64,000 nt of DNA, from assembly GCF_002101735.1 (NCBI RefSeq), contig NZ_LQPE01000010.1:1-64000 (forward strand), written 5' to 3'. The position numbers and the translations under genes were made by a program. How positions within the stretch are numbered: position 1 is the stretch's first letter; each line of letters starts with the position of its first letter. This document shows, one piece after another, positions 49,092-57,262 of the stretch. The stretch is from Mycobacterium kyorinense. Its GTDB lineage: Bacteria > Actinomycetota > Actinomycetes > Mycobacteriales > Mycobacteriaceae. The notes under the pieces are model-generated. The model had not been told where the DNA came from. It searched no databases and saw only the letters and a program-made list of their open reading frames with translations.

Positions 49092-49898
49092 CAGCGCCTC
49101 TCTCCTGACTGGCGCGCTCACAGGACGCGCATCTCACAGAGATGCTAGCTAGCTCCATTGCTTGATTGGTAGAGGACAAGCTCGCTCCCGCGCATGGTCT
49201 CGTGATTGCTGGCTTCCGTGCTTGTTGGCTTTTATGATTCCATGCTTGCTGCTGTTATAGCTTGCTAGCTTCTTGACTGTGGTCTTCTCCATGGTTCAAG
49301 GGCGGTTGAGATGAGAAGGTTCCCCAACGCCTCTCCCCCGCGTCACTGGAAATAACCACTGCTCAGCGCGATACGCGCGGCTCGACACCGCAGAAATGCC
49401 TGCCTGTGTGCGATTCACCTGCCTGATCGTCGGCGGCCGACCCGCTAAACGGCACTGGCGACCCAGTGGCTCCGGTCAGCGCCCACCATGGTGAGCCAGC
49501 CCCGCAACTGCCCTAGCCGGTCGCCGTTAACCGCGGGCAGGCGGCTCCGCCGCCAGCCACCGGAGCCACCGCGTAACCGCGGCGGCAACGACCGACCGGC
49601 TCATCCTGAGCCGAGAACGTACCGCTACTAGCACCCATCGGACTTTCGCCACCAGCTGAGCGACAAAGTGTCACCGGCACCGCACCCACTCAAGCCATCA
49701 CACAGCGGGTAACTTGGTCAGTCGGCACCCCGCCGGAGGTCCGGCATGGGCGCACGGTTTCCCAGCAACCGGGCGTCGGTTTGCGGGCGGCGTGTGCTGC
49801 CGTCGCGAGCCCGGCTGACGCTTGCGGCGCCCCGAAACCGATTGATTCCCTGGGGAATTCACCGCCCCCGTATCTTGCCGTTGCGTCACGAGTGGGTG
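49092..49898. other. Gene-free repeat-rich stretch, candidate origin region
   Basis: About 800 bases without a supported gene. From 49143 to 49275 the DNA is AT-richer than its surroundings and repeats short words: TGCTAGCTAGC, ATTGCTTGATT, GTGCTTGTTGG, ATGCTTGCTGC and GCTTGCTAGC, like degenerate iterons. From 49520 to 49600 there are GC-rich inverted repeats (GGCGGCTCCGCCGCC, and TAACCGCGG twice). It lies beside the partition locus, a usual place for oriV. No replication protein gene is in the window. Confidence 0.35.
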
Positions 49899-49920
49899 TC
49901 AGTTTTCCGCGGAAAACTGA
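49899..49920. promoter_or_regulatory. parS-like palindrome 1
   Basis: A perfect 22-base palindrome with core AGTTTTCCGCGGAAAACT, 11 bases after the end of parB. With one mismatch it extends to 32 bases (49894-49925). Confidence 0.75.
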
Positions 49921-49931
49921 TACCCGCTTGG

Positions 49932-50822
49932 CTACTTCAACAATTTCCTGAGCTGAGTGACGAGTGTCCGAGCTCCTGTATCGCCAAGCTGCTGGTGCAA
50001 TGCAGCGGCCAAGGCGTTCGGTTCGGTATCGAACTTCCGCAACGCCTTTGTCACCGACCGCAGGTTCGGCGCCGACGCCTCGCTTGCAGGCGCTGGTTGT
50101 CCAGTCCCCTCCCCCACTTCATGATTGCTGTCGCCGTCACGTCTGTTTCGGTCGCGGGTCGCGTTCCACCGTGCCACCTGCTGCTCAAGTGGCACGCGCG
50201 CAAGCGAACGTGCCTCCCGAATCGCGAGATCGCCTCTGCGAGTGGCTTCCTGAAGGTCTGGTGTCAGGTTGAGCAGCGCTCGCCTATGTGAGACCCACGT
50301 CTTACTCTTTCGGAGGTGTTCGGCCGCAGCGTCGGCGCTGCCGAACTCCTCTACAAGCTTCTCGACGGCCTTGGCTTCCTCGATGACATCGAAGCCGGAG
50401 CGATCGACGTTCTCGGAAATAATCGCGGTGAGCAGTGTTGCGTGGTCTTTGGCCAACTCGTCCTTGATGACGACGTCGAGTTCGGGCCGGCCGAACTTCT
50501 GTGCGGCCGCTAGGCGGCGGTTGCCGATGATGACCACCCAGCGCGCCGAAATCGTGGCTTGCGGATAGATGTTCTGAAACGCACCCCGGGTGACAACCAC
50601 GACCGGCTGGAGTTGGAAATCGACGATTGATGCCAGTTCGTCTAGGTCGCCGAGTGAATCGCGGGGGTTGTATGGGTTGGCTACCAAGTCTCGTAGTGGC
50701 ACCGATCGGGACAGTCCCGATCGTGGCGTGACTACCGGTACATGCGCAGAGCCGTCGACTGACGAATTGTCGCCGACAGCGTCAACGAGGGCATCGAATG
50801 TCTTAACACCGCCGCGTCCCAT
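49932..50822 (-). CDS. parB: ParB partition protein
   Basis: A 296-aa ParB. Box I is NPYNPRDSLGDLDELA, box II VVIIGNRRLAAAQKFG (CTP-binding), the HTH is LRKSKTWVSHRRALLNL (about 168-185), and the C-terminal dimer region ends LRKLLK. A short Asp/Gly/Pro linker separates them. It should bind the palindromes at 49899, 51662 and 51786. ATG 50822 overlaps the parA stop by one base. Confidence 0.85.
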   Translation of the reverse strand: MGRGGVKTFDALVDAVGDNSSVDGSAHVPVVTPRSGLSRSVPLRDLVANPYNPRDSLGDLDELASIVDFQLQPVVVVTRGAFQNIYPQATISARWVVIIGNRRLAAAQKFGRPELDVVIKDELAKDHATLLTAIISENVDRSGFDVIEEAKAVEKLVEEFGSADAAAEHLRKSKTWVSHRRALLNLTPDLQEATRRGDLAIREARSLARVPLEQQVARWNATRDRNRRDGDSNHEVGEGTGQPAPASEASAPNLRSVTKALRKFDTEPNALAAALHQQLGDTGARTLVTQLRKLLK

Positions 50823-51538
50823 TAGCGGGCTCCTACCATGTTGAGTTCGTCTGCGAGGTTGTAGTAGTCAGCCGCCGCGTTGGCGGCTGTGCCGGTCTTC
50901 TTGTACTGGGTGACCACGATGCCCTCGTTCGAGGCATTCGTGTGAATCTTGTAGTGGCGCACCACCGTGTCAGCTAACGGCCATCCCTGTCGGCGAATGA
51001 AGTTCTGTGTTTCCAACAGCCAGTGCTCACCGTCTCGGGGGTCCCAGTCGTTGATGAAGACGCGGTAGGGAATGTTTCGCGGTTCGAGGAGCTTGCGGAT
51101 CGTCCGTGCGGTCGGGTCGAAGCACATTGGGGCGGGCAGGATGGGCACGATCGCTTCGTCGGTGACGTCCAGGACGGTCCTGAGCGCGTCCGCGGAGTAT
51201 CCGTCGCCGAGACCATCCCCGCAGGAATCCGGGTCAAGGTCGAACCACCCTGCGGTGTCGACGTACACCTCGGCGATGCCGGGGAGATTGTTGAGCTGCC
51301 TTAGCCACTCGAGGGGATCGTCGTGTGCTTGGACGAGATGGAAGGGGAGTGCGTCGACTCGGTTGGCCCACCATTTCGCCGAGCCCTGCGGGTCAATCGA
51401 CACTGCGGCAACTGGCGAGAAGGCTTGCGGGTCGAGGTCGGCGGTCAGCGTTTCGGCTCGCACTGCTGCGAGGTTGACGGTCGCTGTGCTCTTGCCGACA
51501 CCGCCTTTTTGGTTCAAAACAGTGACAACTCTAGTCAT
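50822..51538 (-). CDS. parA: ParA partition ATPase
   Basis: A 238-aa Walker-type ParA without an N-terminal HTH (type Ib size). It has a deviant Walker A KGGVGKST (11-18), with the signature Lys, and the A-prime VYVDTAGWF. It drives plasmid copies apart on the nucleoid with ParB-parS. First gene of the parAB operon; two parS-like sites lie in the 270 bases upstream, so ParB may also control the promoter. Confidence 0.85.
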   Translation of the reverse strand: MTRVVTVLNQKGGVGKSTATVNLAAVRAETLTADLDPQAFSPVAAVSIDPQGSAKWWANRVDALPFHLVQAHDDPLEWLRQLNNLPGIAEVYVDTAGWFDLDPDSCGDGLGDGYSADALRTVLDVTDEAIVPILPAPMCFDPTARTIRKLLEPRNIPYRVFINDWDPRDGEHWLLETQNFIRRQGWPLADTVVRHYKIHTNASNEGIVVTQYKKTGTAANAAADYYNLADELNMVGAR

Positions 51539-51661
51539 AGGGGAGAGGGACCTTCGTGTTCTTCGACCGCGATCGCGGCCTACGGGGAACAGGCAGCCAA
51601 AGACTACGTCCGACACACTACAACCGGCCCCCGACACGCTGAATTCTGCGCAACAATTGAC

Positions 51662-51681
51662 CAGTTTTCCGCGGAAAACTG
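51662..51681. promoter_or_regulatory. parS-like palindrome 2
   Basis: CAGTTTTCCGCGGAAAACTG, perfect over 20 bases, 124 bases upstream of parA. Confidence 0.75.
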
Positions 51682-51785
51682 CGTGACATGGTGCACCTGC
51701 GCAACGCCGCCCCGAACGCTTGCTAGGACCAGGAGTTGCGTCCGCAGACTGCTGTGACCTGCATTTATCGTGTTCAGGCGAAGGT

Positions 51786-51803
51786 AGTTTTCCGCGGAAA
51801 ACT
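51786..51803. promoter_or_regulatory. parS-like palindrome 3
   Basis: AGTTTTCCGCGGAAAACT, perfect over 18 bases, with GC following as in site 2. Spacing to site 2 is about 124 bases, roughly 12 helical turns. Confidence 0.75.
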
Positions 51804-52605
51804 GCATCTGCTGTCGCTTGGGATCGGACCGCGAAGATCTCGCTGCTGTGGCGCCAAAGCGCCGCATCCCAATGGAACCTCTAACTGCTTGTACTAGCGT
51901 TTCCGAACAAATTTCCCCGCGCCGGCGGGCAGGCCGCAATGTCGGCGCCACCGGGCCACCGAGCGGTTCGAACGCATATGCGCTATGCGCTCTGACTGCC
52001 ACGCTGACCGGCCCCGCGCCGGCGCCCTCAACTCGCTTCGCCCACGTCGCCTGCGGCACCCGCCGCGCAGTCCCTCGATTGCGGTTAGGCCACGTGCTAT
52101 CGCAGAGAAATCGCGCGAGTCCAACGATGGGATGCAACGGCAGTCGATGTAGGCCTCGGCGCGTAGATCCGCTACTTCGGCGGGCCGCCCCGCGCGTCCC
52201 CTTGCGATCGATGATTCTCCGCGGGTCGGCTCGGGGCCCACCGCGAACGCAATCGATGTGGTCGCGTCTACCGAGCTGGGCAATAATGCATCGACCCCTT
52301 GCGAGCGGACCATGCGCGCGTACCAGCTTTCGCGTACGTCGGGAGACCGGCGGTTCGGCGGCGGCAAGCCAGTCGGCGTGGCCGGGGCTTCTCCAGGGCT
52401 CGAGTTCTGTGATAGCGGCCCGGATTGCGCGCAGACCGGCCGGAGATCCTGTCAGTCACATAACGCTTCGACGTCGGCACCGCCGAAATGGCCTGCAGCA
52501 AACTCATGAGAATCCCTGATGCGGTGGCAATCGCGGCCCTCGCCAACCGCAGTGGGGTCCGAAACGCAAGCATTTATCGGTGACTTGTCTATATATGCTG
52601 GCTTT

Positions 52606-52771
52606 GTGGCCAAGCATCTGATCGACATTCGAGCTGCGGACTTCCACGATCAAGGAGACGGTGGACGCGGCTGTTCGCCGCGCGACGGCGCACCGACAAC
52701 AGCGCGTGGCCGACGCACTGGACGCACTGGCCAACGCACCATCAGCAGGTCGCGCCGCGGCATGGCGCTGA
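52606..52771 (+). pseudogene. VapB antitoxin remnant
   Basis: The GTG frame gives VAKHLIDIRAADFHD; the rest of a VapB follows in another frame as IKETVDAAVRRATAHRQQRV, then a Ala-rich end and stop at 52771. A short deletion and frameshift removed the middle, including the part before the TIKETV motif. Confidence 0.65.
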
Positions 52772-52925
52772 CATTTCTTGTAGACACCAGTGTGATCAAA
52801 CGACTCGACCAGCCCGCAGTGCGGCAAGCGGTGCACCGCGAGCTGTGGCCGGCGAACTTGCGCGAGCCCGTATCACCGCTCTCGAGGTCGGATATTCCGC
52901 CCGCAATGAGGTCGGCACCGGCTAA
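52762..52925 (+). pseudogene. VapC toxin remnant
   Basis: ATG 52762 opens MALTFLVDTSVIKRLDQPAV, with the first PIN Asp. The frame then shifts; ARARITALEVGYSARNEVGTG, the second PIN motif, is in another frame and ends at a stop at 52925. The C-terminal half with the remaining acidic residues is gone. Inactive. Confidence 0.7.
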
Positions 52926-53146
52926 TAGCAGCATTGGATGCTCACCTACGCCCCGATTCCCCCAACCTGCGCTCTTGGGCCCATCGGTGGATATGAGAAC
53001 GCCGCCCGGGCGGCGCTGGACCCCGATTGTGGCGTCACAGTGACGCAACGGCGTCCGGCTTCTCTGCCGGTGGCTGGGCTGTGGGCCGTCCTGGGCCAAA
53101 TAGCCGGGCGGAACGGCCATTTGGGCGTTACCGGCCGATCTGAGGA

Positions 53147-54367
53147 TCAAATTACTCGTTTGATGATGACCTGCCCGGCGGGCAGGGGGCTGACCTTGAT
53201 GGGCACACCGCTCTGCTGGGCTTCGATGACGCGGCCTTGTCCCGCGTAGATCTGGACATGTTCGGGCACCCCTGGGGCGGAGAAGTTGGAGAAGACTAGG
53301 TCTCCCGGTCGGGCGTCGGCAAGGTCGGTCAAACGTCCGCAGTTGATCTGCTCGTAGGTGGTGCGGGGCAGGATCAGTTGGCCGTTGGTGGCTTGGGCAA
53401 CGCTGTATTGGACCAGCCCCGAGCAGTCGAAGCCCCCACCGGTCGGCCCGGCGGCGTTGCCGCCGCCCCAGATGTAGGGCAGGCCCAGCGCCCGGCGGGC
53501 GGCGTTGACGATCTTCTCGCCCTCACTGGCGGGGGGGTCGTCATTGTGGTGGCTGGTCTCGGCGCTGGCGGTGGCCGGCGTGGCTGCTTGCTCGACGGCT
53601 TGCTCGAGTGGCTGAAGCAGCGCGGAAAGGGCGCTCATCGGTGTTGCGCCGCCGATCGGCATCCCACCCGCCGGAAGACTGGGGCTCATCGGCGTCCCGG
53701 CGCCGGTGATGGGGGGCCGTATCGGGTTCGCGGCTAATCCCGTTGGCGCGTTGGGAAGCGATGGTGCGCCGCGGCCGGTCTGGGGCGCGGGTGGGTCGCT
53801 GGCTGCCGGCGGGCGGCGCGGGTCGGGGGCGTCGGGCCGGTCGGGTCTGGGGTGTCGGGGACGCCGGGTGGGATCGTCGTCGGGATCGGGGGTGGCGTTG
53901 GGGTCGTCGATGGTGGGGAGCCCGAGCTGGGCGGTGCGGACGTTGGCGGCGGCTGTCCCGTATCGGGTTGCGGTGTCGTTGACCAGGGCTTGGGTTTCGG
54001 TGATGCGCTGATGGCCCGCCCGGTTGAGTGCTGATTGGCCTTCAGGGGTGTTGGCGAATGGTCCCAGCGCTGCTTTGTCGGATTCCCAGCTGGTTTGGAT
54101 GGCATTGAGGGCGCGGTGTGCGGTGCGGGAGATGTCGGCAGCGGCGGTGAGTTGGTGGTCGGTGTGTGATTGTGCGGTGGTGAGCTGGCCGCGGGTGTTC
54201 CCCAATGTCTGGGTAGTGGCGGTCGCTGTGGTGGCGGCCGGGCCGGTCCAGGTGTGGGGCGTTAGCGGGCCGGTCGGCGGTGGATTCGCTGGTGCGGGCA
54301 GGGCTGGTGTGCCGGTGCCCAACAGGCTTCGTGCCTGGTGGAGGTAGTCGTCGACGAGTTGCCACAT
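53147..54367 (-). CDS. DUF4226-type domain joined to NlpC/P60 endopeptidase
   Basis: A 406-aa protein. Residues 1-145 are the helical DUF4226-type domain (HRALNAIQTSWESDKAALGP, NTPEGQSALNRAGHQRIT). A Pro/Asp-rich linker (150-240) leads to an NlpC/P60 domain (285-406) with LGLPYIWGGG, catalytic Cys 315 (GGFDCSGLVQY), His 370 (VPEHVQIY) and a Val-Ile-Glu-Ala end. It should cut peptidoglycan peptide stems. No Sec signal, so ESX-type export is probable but inferred. It follows the transglycosylase gene by two bases, forming a cell-wall-opening pair. Confidence 0.8.
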   Translation of the reverse strand: MWQLVDDYLHQARSLLGTGTPALPAPANPPPTGPLTPHTWTGPAATTATATTQTLGNTRGQLTTAQSHTDHQLTAAADISRTAHRALNAIQTSWESDKAALGPFANTPEGQSALNRAGHQRITETQALVNDTATRYGTAAANVRTAQLGLPTIDDPNATPDPDDDPTRRPRHPRPDRPDAPDPRRPPAASDPPAPQTGRGAPSLPNAPTGLAANPIRPPITGAGTPMSPSLPAGGMPIGGATPMSALSALLQPLEQAVEQAATPATASAETSHHNDDPPASEGEKIVNAARRALGLPYIWGGGNAAGPTGGGFDCSGLVQYSVAQATNGQLILPRTTYEQINCGRLTDLADARPGDLVFSNFSAPGVPEHVQIYAGQGRVIEAQQSGVPIKVSPLPAGQVIIKRVI

Positions 54368-54369
54368 GG

Positions 54370-55608
54370 TTAGTAGGCCGCCGCGGGTGCGTGGGGGTTG
54401 GCTTGCTGGACCTTGGCCGCGAGGTCGATCGCGCTGGGTTGCACTTTGTGCACGTCCATGACGTAGCGGATGGAGGCGGCGATGTTGGCGATGGGGTCGT
54501 AGATGTTGTTGCTCAGGGTCGGCAGGCGGTATTTGCGGAAGTTGTCCGGAGTGAGCTGTGTCAAGCCGCGACTGGAGCCGGCGGGTGCGCCGTCTGGTTC
54601 TTTGGGGCCGCGCGCGTTGCGGTCGATCAGGTTGACGGCGTTGGCGTTGTTGCCGGATTCGCGGTGGATCAGGGTTTGGTAGCCGGTGTGCCAACGTTCG
54701 CGGGCGGCGGGATCGGTGATGCCGAGTGCGTCGAGGGCGGCGTCGATCGCGGCGTCTATCGAGCCGTTGGGGTATACGCGGGTGGCGCGGATGTCGCCGC
54801 CGGAGCCCGGCTGATCAGACGGGCTCGTGTCGACGAGGCCGGCGCCGGGGTGGCTTGCATAACTGGTGAGTCCGGTGAGGCTGCCTATTGCGCCGAGGGG
54901 TGTGGTGGCGGCCGCCGGTAGGGCGCCGGCCATCGGCATCAGCGCTGCTGGTGTGGCCAGTGGTGTCATGGCGGCCGGCATCAGCCCTGCGGCCGCGGGC
55001 GCGAGCGTGGCAGGGCCAAGGCCACCGGTGGTGGACGGGGCGCCGGCGGGCATTGCGGCAGTAGGTGGGATGGGTTGGTCGCGTGGGGCAGGGGGAGTGG
55101 CGGCTGCGGTGTCAGTTGAAGGGTCGTGGCCGTTGTGGGTTTCGTTGAGGTGCTCGGCGAGGTCGGTGGTGAGCGCGCGTAGTGCGTCGGCGGCTTGGTC
55201 GTATCTGGCGGCGGTGGTGAAAATGAGGTTCATCGCCTCGGTGATGCGTTGTTGTCCGCTGGCCAGTAGGGCGGCGTCGCGCAGCGGGCCCGGTGTTGTC
55301 GCGGCGGCGGCTTTGGTGTGGTTCCAGTCGGCGGCGATCGCGTCGAGCTGCTGTTGGGCTTCGGCGCTGATTCGGGCAGCGGTCGCTGTGATGTCGGCGC
55401 TGTTGTGGGCGGTGCTGTACAGGTGGGTGCGGGCCTTCTGTAGCGCTGCGCTGGCGGTGGCGGCGGTGGCGTTGGCGTTGCCGGTCCAGTCGGGGTGGGG
55501 CAGTGTGGCTGTGCTGGCCCCGGGCGGGGTCGCTGTGGGCGGGTCTGATTCTCCCAAGATTTGGCGCGCGGCCTGCAGATAGGCGTCGACGACCTGCTCA
55601 ACCGACAT
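54370..55608 (-). CDS. DUF4226-type domain joined to lytic transglycosylase
   Basis: A 412-aa protein with a DUF4226-like helical N-terminus (SVEQVVDAYLQAARQILGE; RISAEAQQQLDAIAADWNHT) and a Pro/Ala linker (160-250). The C-terminal SLT domain has the catalytic Glu 317 (LIHRESGNNANAVN), then SRGLTQLTPDNFRKY and NIYDPIANIAASIRYV, typical of soluble lytic transglycosylases. It cleaves glycan strands, complementing the NlpC/P60 enzyme encoded next. The start overlaps the end of the 453-aa gene by 11 bases. Confidence 0.8.
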   Translation of the reverse strand: MSVEQVVDAYLQAARQILGESDPPTATPPGASTATLPHPDWTGNANATAATASAALQKARTHLYSTAHNSADITATAARISAEAQQQLDAIAADWNHTKAAAATTPGPLRDAALLASGQQRITEAMNLIFTTAARYDQAADALRALTTDLAEHLNETHNGHDPSTDTAAATPPAPRDQPIPPTAAMPAGAPSTTGGLGPATLAPAAAGLMPAAMTPLATPAALMPMAGALPAAATTPLGAIGSLTGLTSYASHPGAGLVDTSPSDQPGSGGDIRATRVYPNGSIDAAIDAALDALGITDPAARERWHTGYQTLIHRESGNNANAVNLIDRNARGPKEPDGAPAGSSRGLTQLTPDNFRKYRLPTLSNNIYDPIANIAASIRYVMDVHKVQPSAIDLAAKVQQANPHAPAAAY

Positions 55609-56959
55609 GTTCGGTGGGTCGTGGGGGCAGGCCGAACCCCGGTGAGACCGCTGGAGTGTCGGTGGCTGTGTTCGGCGGGGGGCTTGCGAGGGTTGTGGCG
55701 CGGTCGTGTTCTGGCGGCGCGGCCGGCGGGGGCGGGCTGGACGTTGACGGGGTGTCGGCGGGTTCGGTGGGGCGGTAGAAGCCGTTGAAGCCGGGCATGT
55801 CGTTGATTACGCCCAGGGGCTGCAGTTTGCCGTCGGGGCCGATGAGTTGGCCGTTGCCGGCGACGATTGCGGTGTGGTCGTCGAAGACGGCGATGTCGCC
55901 GGGTTGCAGGTCGGCGGGGTCGATTTTGCGGCCGGGGTCGGCGCCGTCGGTGGGGATGTCGACGCCGGTGCCTGCGTAGGCGGTGGTGGCGACGTCGCCT
56001 TTGCCGGCGGGCTGGTTGATGGCGGTGCGCACCGCCTTGGCGGCGGCGGGATTGGGGGCGGTGACCACTTGCCCAGAGGGCAGGGTGATGTCCTTGGATT
56101 CCGGTGCCGGGGCCGGCGGCGGCGCTGGGGTGTTGCTCGGTTGCGCAGCGGTGCCCGGGGTTGCGGGTGCTGCTGGCGGCGTCGATGCGGGTTGGGTGGA
56201 CGGGGCGGTGGACGGGGCGGCGGGCGGTGTCGCCTGGTCGGCGGGTGTGGTCAACTTCGGCGGCGCGAGCGGATCCTTGTCGGTCGCGGTGACCTTGGGG
56301 GGTTTCAACTCGTCTGCCGGGTGCGCTGTCACCGCCGGGCCGCCCAGCGGGGACAGTCCTGGTGCGCCGAGACCGCCCAGCCCGCCGAGTGCGGGCATGC
56401 CCATCCCGGGCATCCCCATTCCGGGCATGCCCATCCCGAGCGGCGACATGCCCATGTTGCGCAGCGCGTCAGCGATGCCGTTGGCGTTGTTGGCCTTGTC
56501 TTGCACGTTTTTGGTCAGGGCGTCGATCTGCTGTTGCATCGCCGCGAGACGACCGGATTCGGCTTCCGGGGTCGAGCCCTGTGGGGCGAGCGCGCCGCCG
56601 AGATCGGATCCGTTGCGCAGGATGCGGTCGTTGGTGCGGCGGCCGTCATCGGAATTGGCGCCTGATTGGTCGCTGGCATGGGTGGCGGCGTCGTGCAGCT
56701 CTTTGAGCTCCTGCTGCATCTTGTTGATGGTGTCGTTGAGTTTGTCGATTGCGTCCTGAGTAGGGCCGCTTCCGCCGGTCTGCGGCGCCGGCCCGGGCGG
56801 CGGGGGCGGAGCCGGCAGGTTGGGGTGCTCACCGGTGCCGAACAACTCGTGACCGCCGTGGCTGAAGCGTTTGAATTCCTCGATCAGAACACTTCCCAGG
56901 GGGCCGAGAAACAGGTTTCCGATCCACGAGGGAAAGAGCATGTCGGTGACAAACGACAC
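55598..56959 (-). CDS. Cysteine-free NlpC/P60-like protein
   Basis: A 453-aa protein: hydrophobic N-terminus (SWIGNLFLGPLGSVLIEEFK), a coiled coil (68-90), GMGMPGMGMP repeats (170-190), a Pro/Thr linker (220-290) and an NlpC/P60-like domain (300-400) with LQPGDIAVFDDHTAIVAGNG (His 362). The whole protein has no Cys, so the catalytic nucleophile is missing: KGDVATTAYAGTGVDIP replaces the usual FDCSGLV. It may be a structural or regulatory partner of the active enzymes downstream. Motif TGTTCTCAAGAGGACT lies about 73 bases upstream of the start. Confidence 0.7.
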   Translation of the reverse strand: MSFVTDMLFPSWIGNLFLGPLGSVLIEEFKRFSHGGHELFGTGEHPNLPAPPPPPGPAPQTGGSGPTQDAIDKLNDTINKMQQELKELHDAATHASDQSGANSDDGRRTNDRILRNGSDLGGALAPQGSTPEAESGRLAAMQQQIDALTKNVQDKANNANGIADALRNMGMSPLGMGMPGMGMPGMGMPALGGLGGLGAPGLSPLGGPAVTAHPADELKPPKVTATDKDPLAPPKLTTPADQATPPAAPSTAPSTQPASTPPAAPATPGTAAQPSNTPAPPPAPAPESKDITLPSGQVVTAPNPAAAKAVRTAINQPAGKGDVATTAYAGTGVDIPTDGADPGRKIDPADLQPGDIAVFDDHTAIVAGNGQLIGPDGKLQPLGVINDMPGFNGFYRPTEPADTPSTSSPPPPAAPPEHDRATTLASPPPNTATDTPAVSPGFGLPPRPTEHVG

Positions 56960-57262
56960 GTGCGGGAGCCTTCCTTGTCGACGCCGGCATTGCGGCGGTT
57001 CTGACTCAAGACGCTATGGCGGTTAGCTGCATGTTCTCAAGAGGACTCTCAACTGGCCGCGGTCTGTTTGGAGGGTTTGCCGGTGTAGCAGACCAGGGTG
57101 CGTGTTATAACGAGGTCGATGCGCCTTGCCGGTCGTGATTGGTGATCGTGTTTGCCGGGCGCGGCCCGCGCAGTGCGAGCGTTCCGATGATCGTCGGGTC
57201 GCTGCGGCGGTGGTTCAGTGGTGTCGCGCACGACGGCGTGTGACTCGTCGAGCCGGGCATCC
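56960..57262. other. 303-base gap between the FtsK gene and the cell-wall operon
   Basis: No gene is supported; a 60-residue minus-strand frame (57049-57231) has no ribosome site. The useful content is the 16-base motif at 57032-57047, presumably part of the promoter of the 453-aa gene. Confidence 0.5.
57032..57047. promoter_or_regulatory. Motif TGTTCTCAAGAGGACT, site 1
   Basis: Identical over 16 bases to 59773-59788, at 73 bases upstream of the 453-aa gene. Its core TCAAGAGGACT also occurs in the inverted repeats before both ArdC-like genes. Confidence 0.6.

Larger units (their letters stand above)
51539..52605. other. About 1.07 kb with parS sites and no supported gene
   Basis: Two parS-like palindromes lie at the start of this stretch. 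Beyond 51810 several long frames overlap on both strands, the best on the minus strand at 51894-52367, but none has a start signal, motif or paralogue. It may hold decayed genes. A TATATATGCT promoter-like sequence near 52592 leads to the vapB remnant. Confidence 0.4.

Noticed and set aside
51894..52367. 157-residue minus-strand frame in the gap after parA
   Set aside because: No start signal, motif or paralogue; competing frames on both strands. Left as unassigned.
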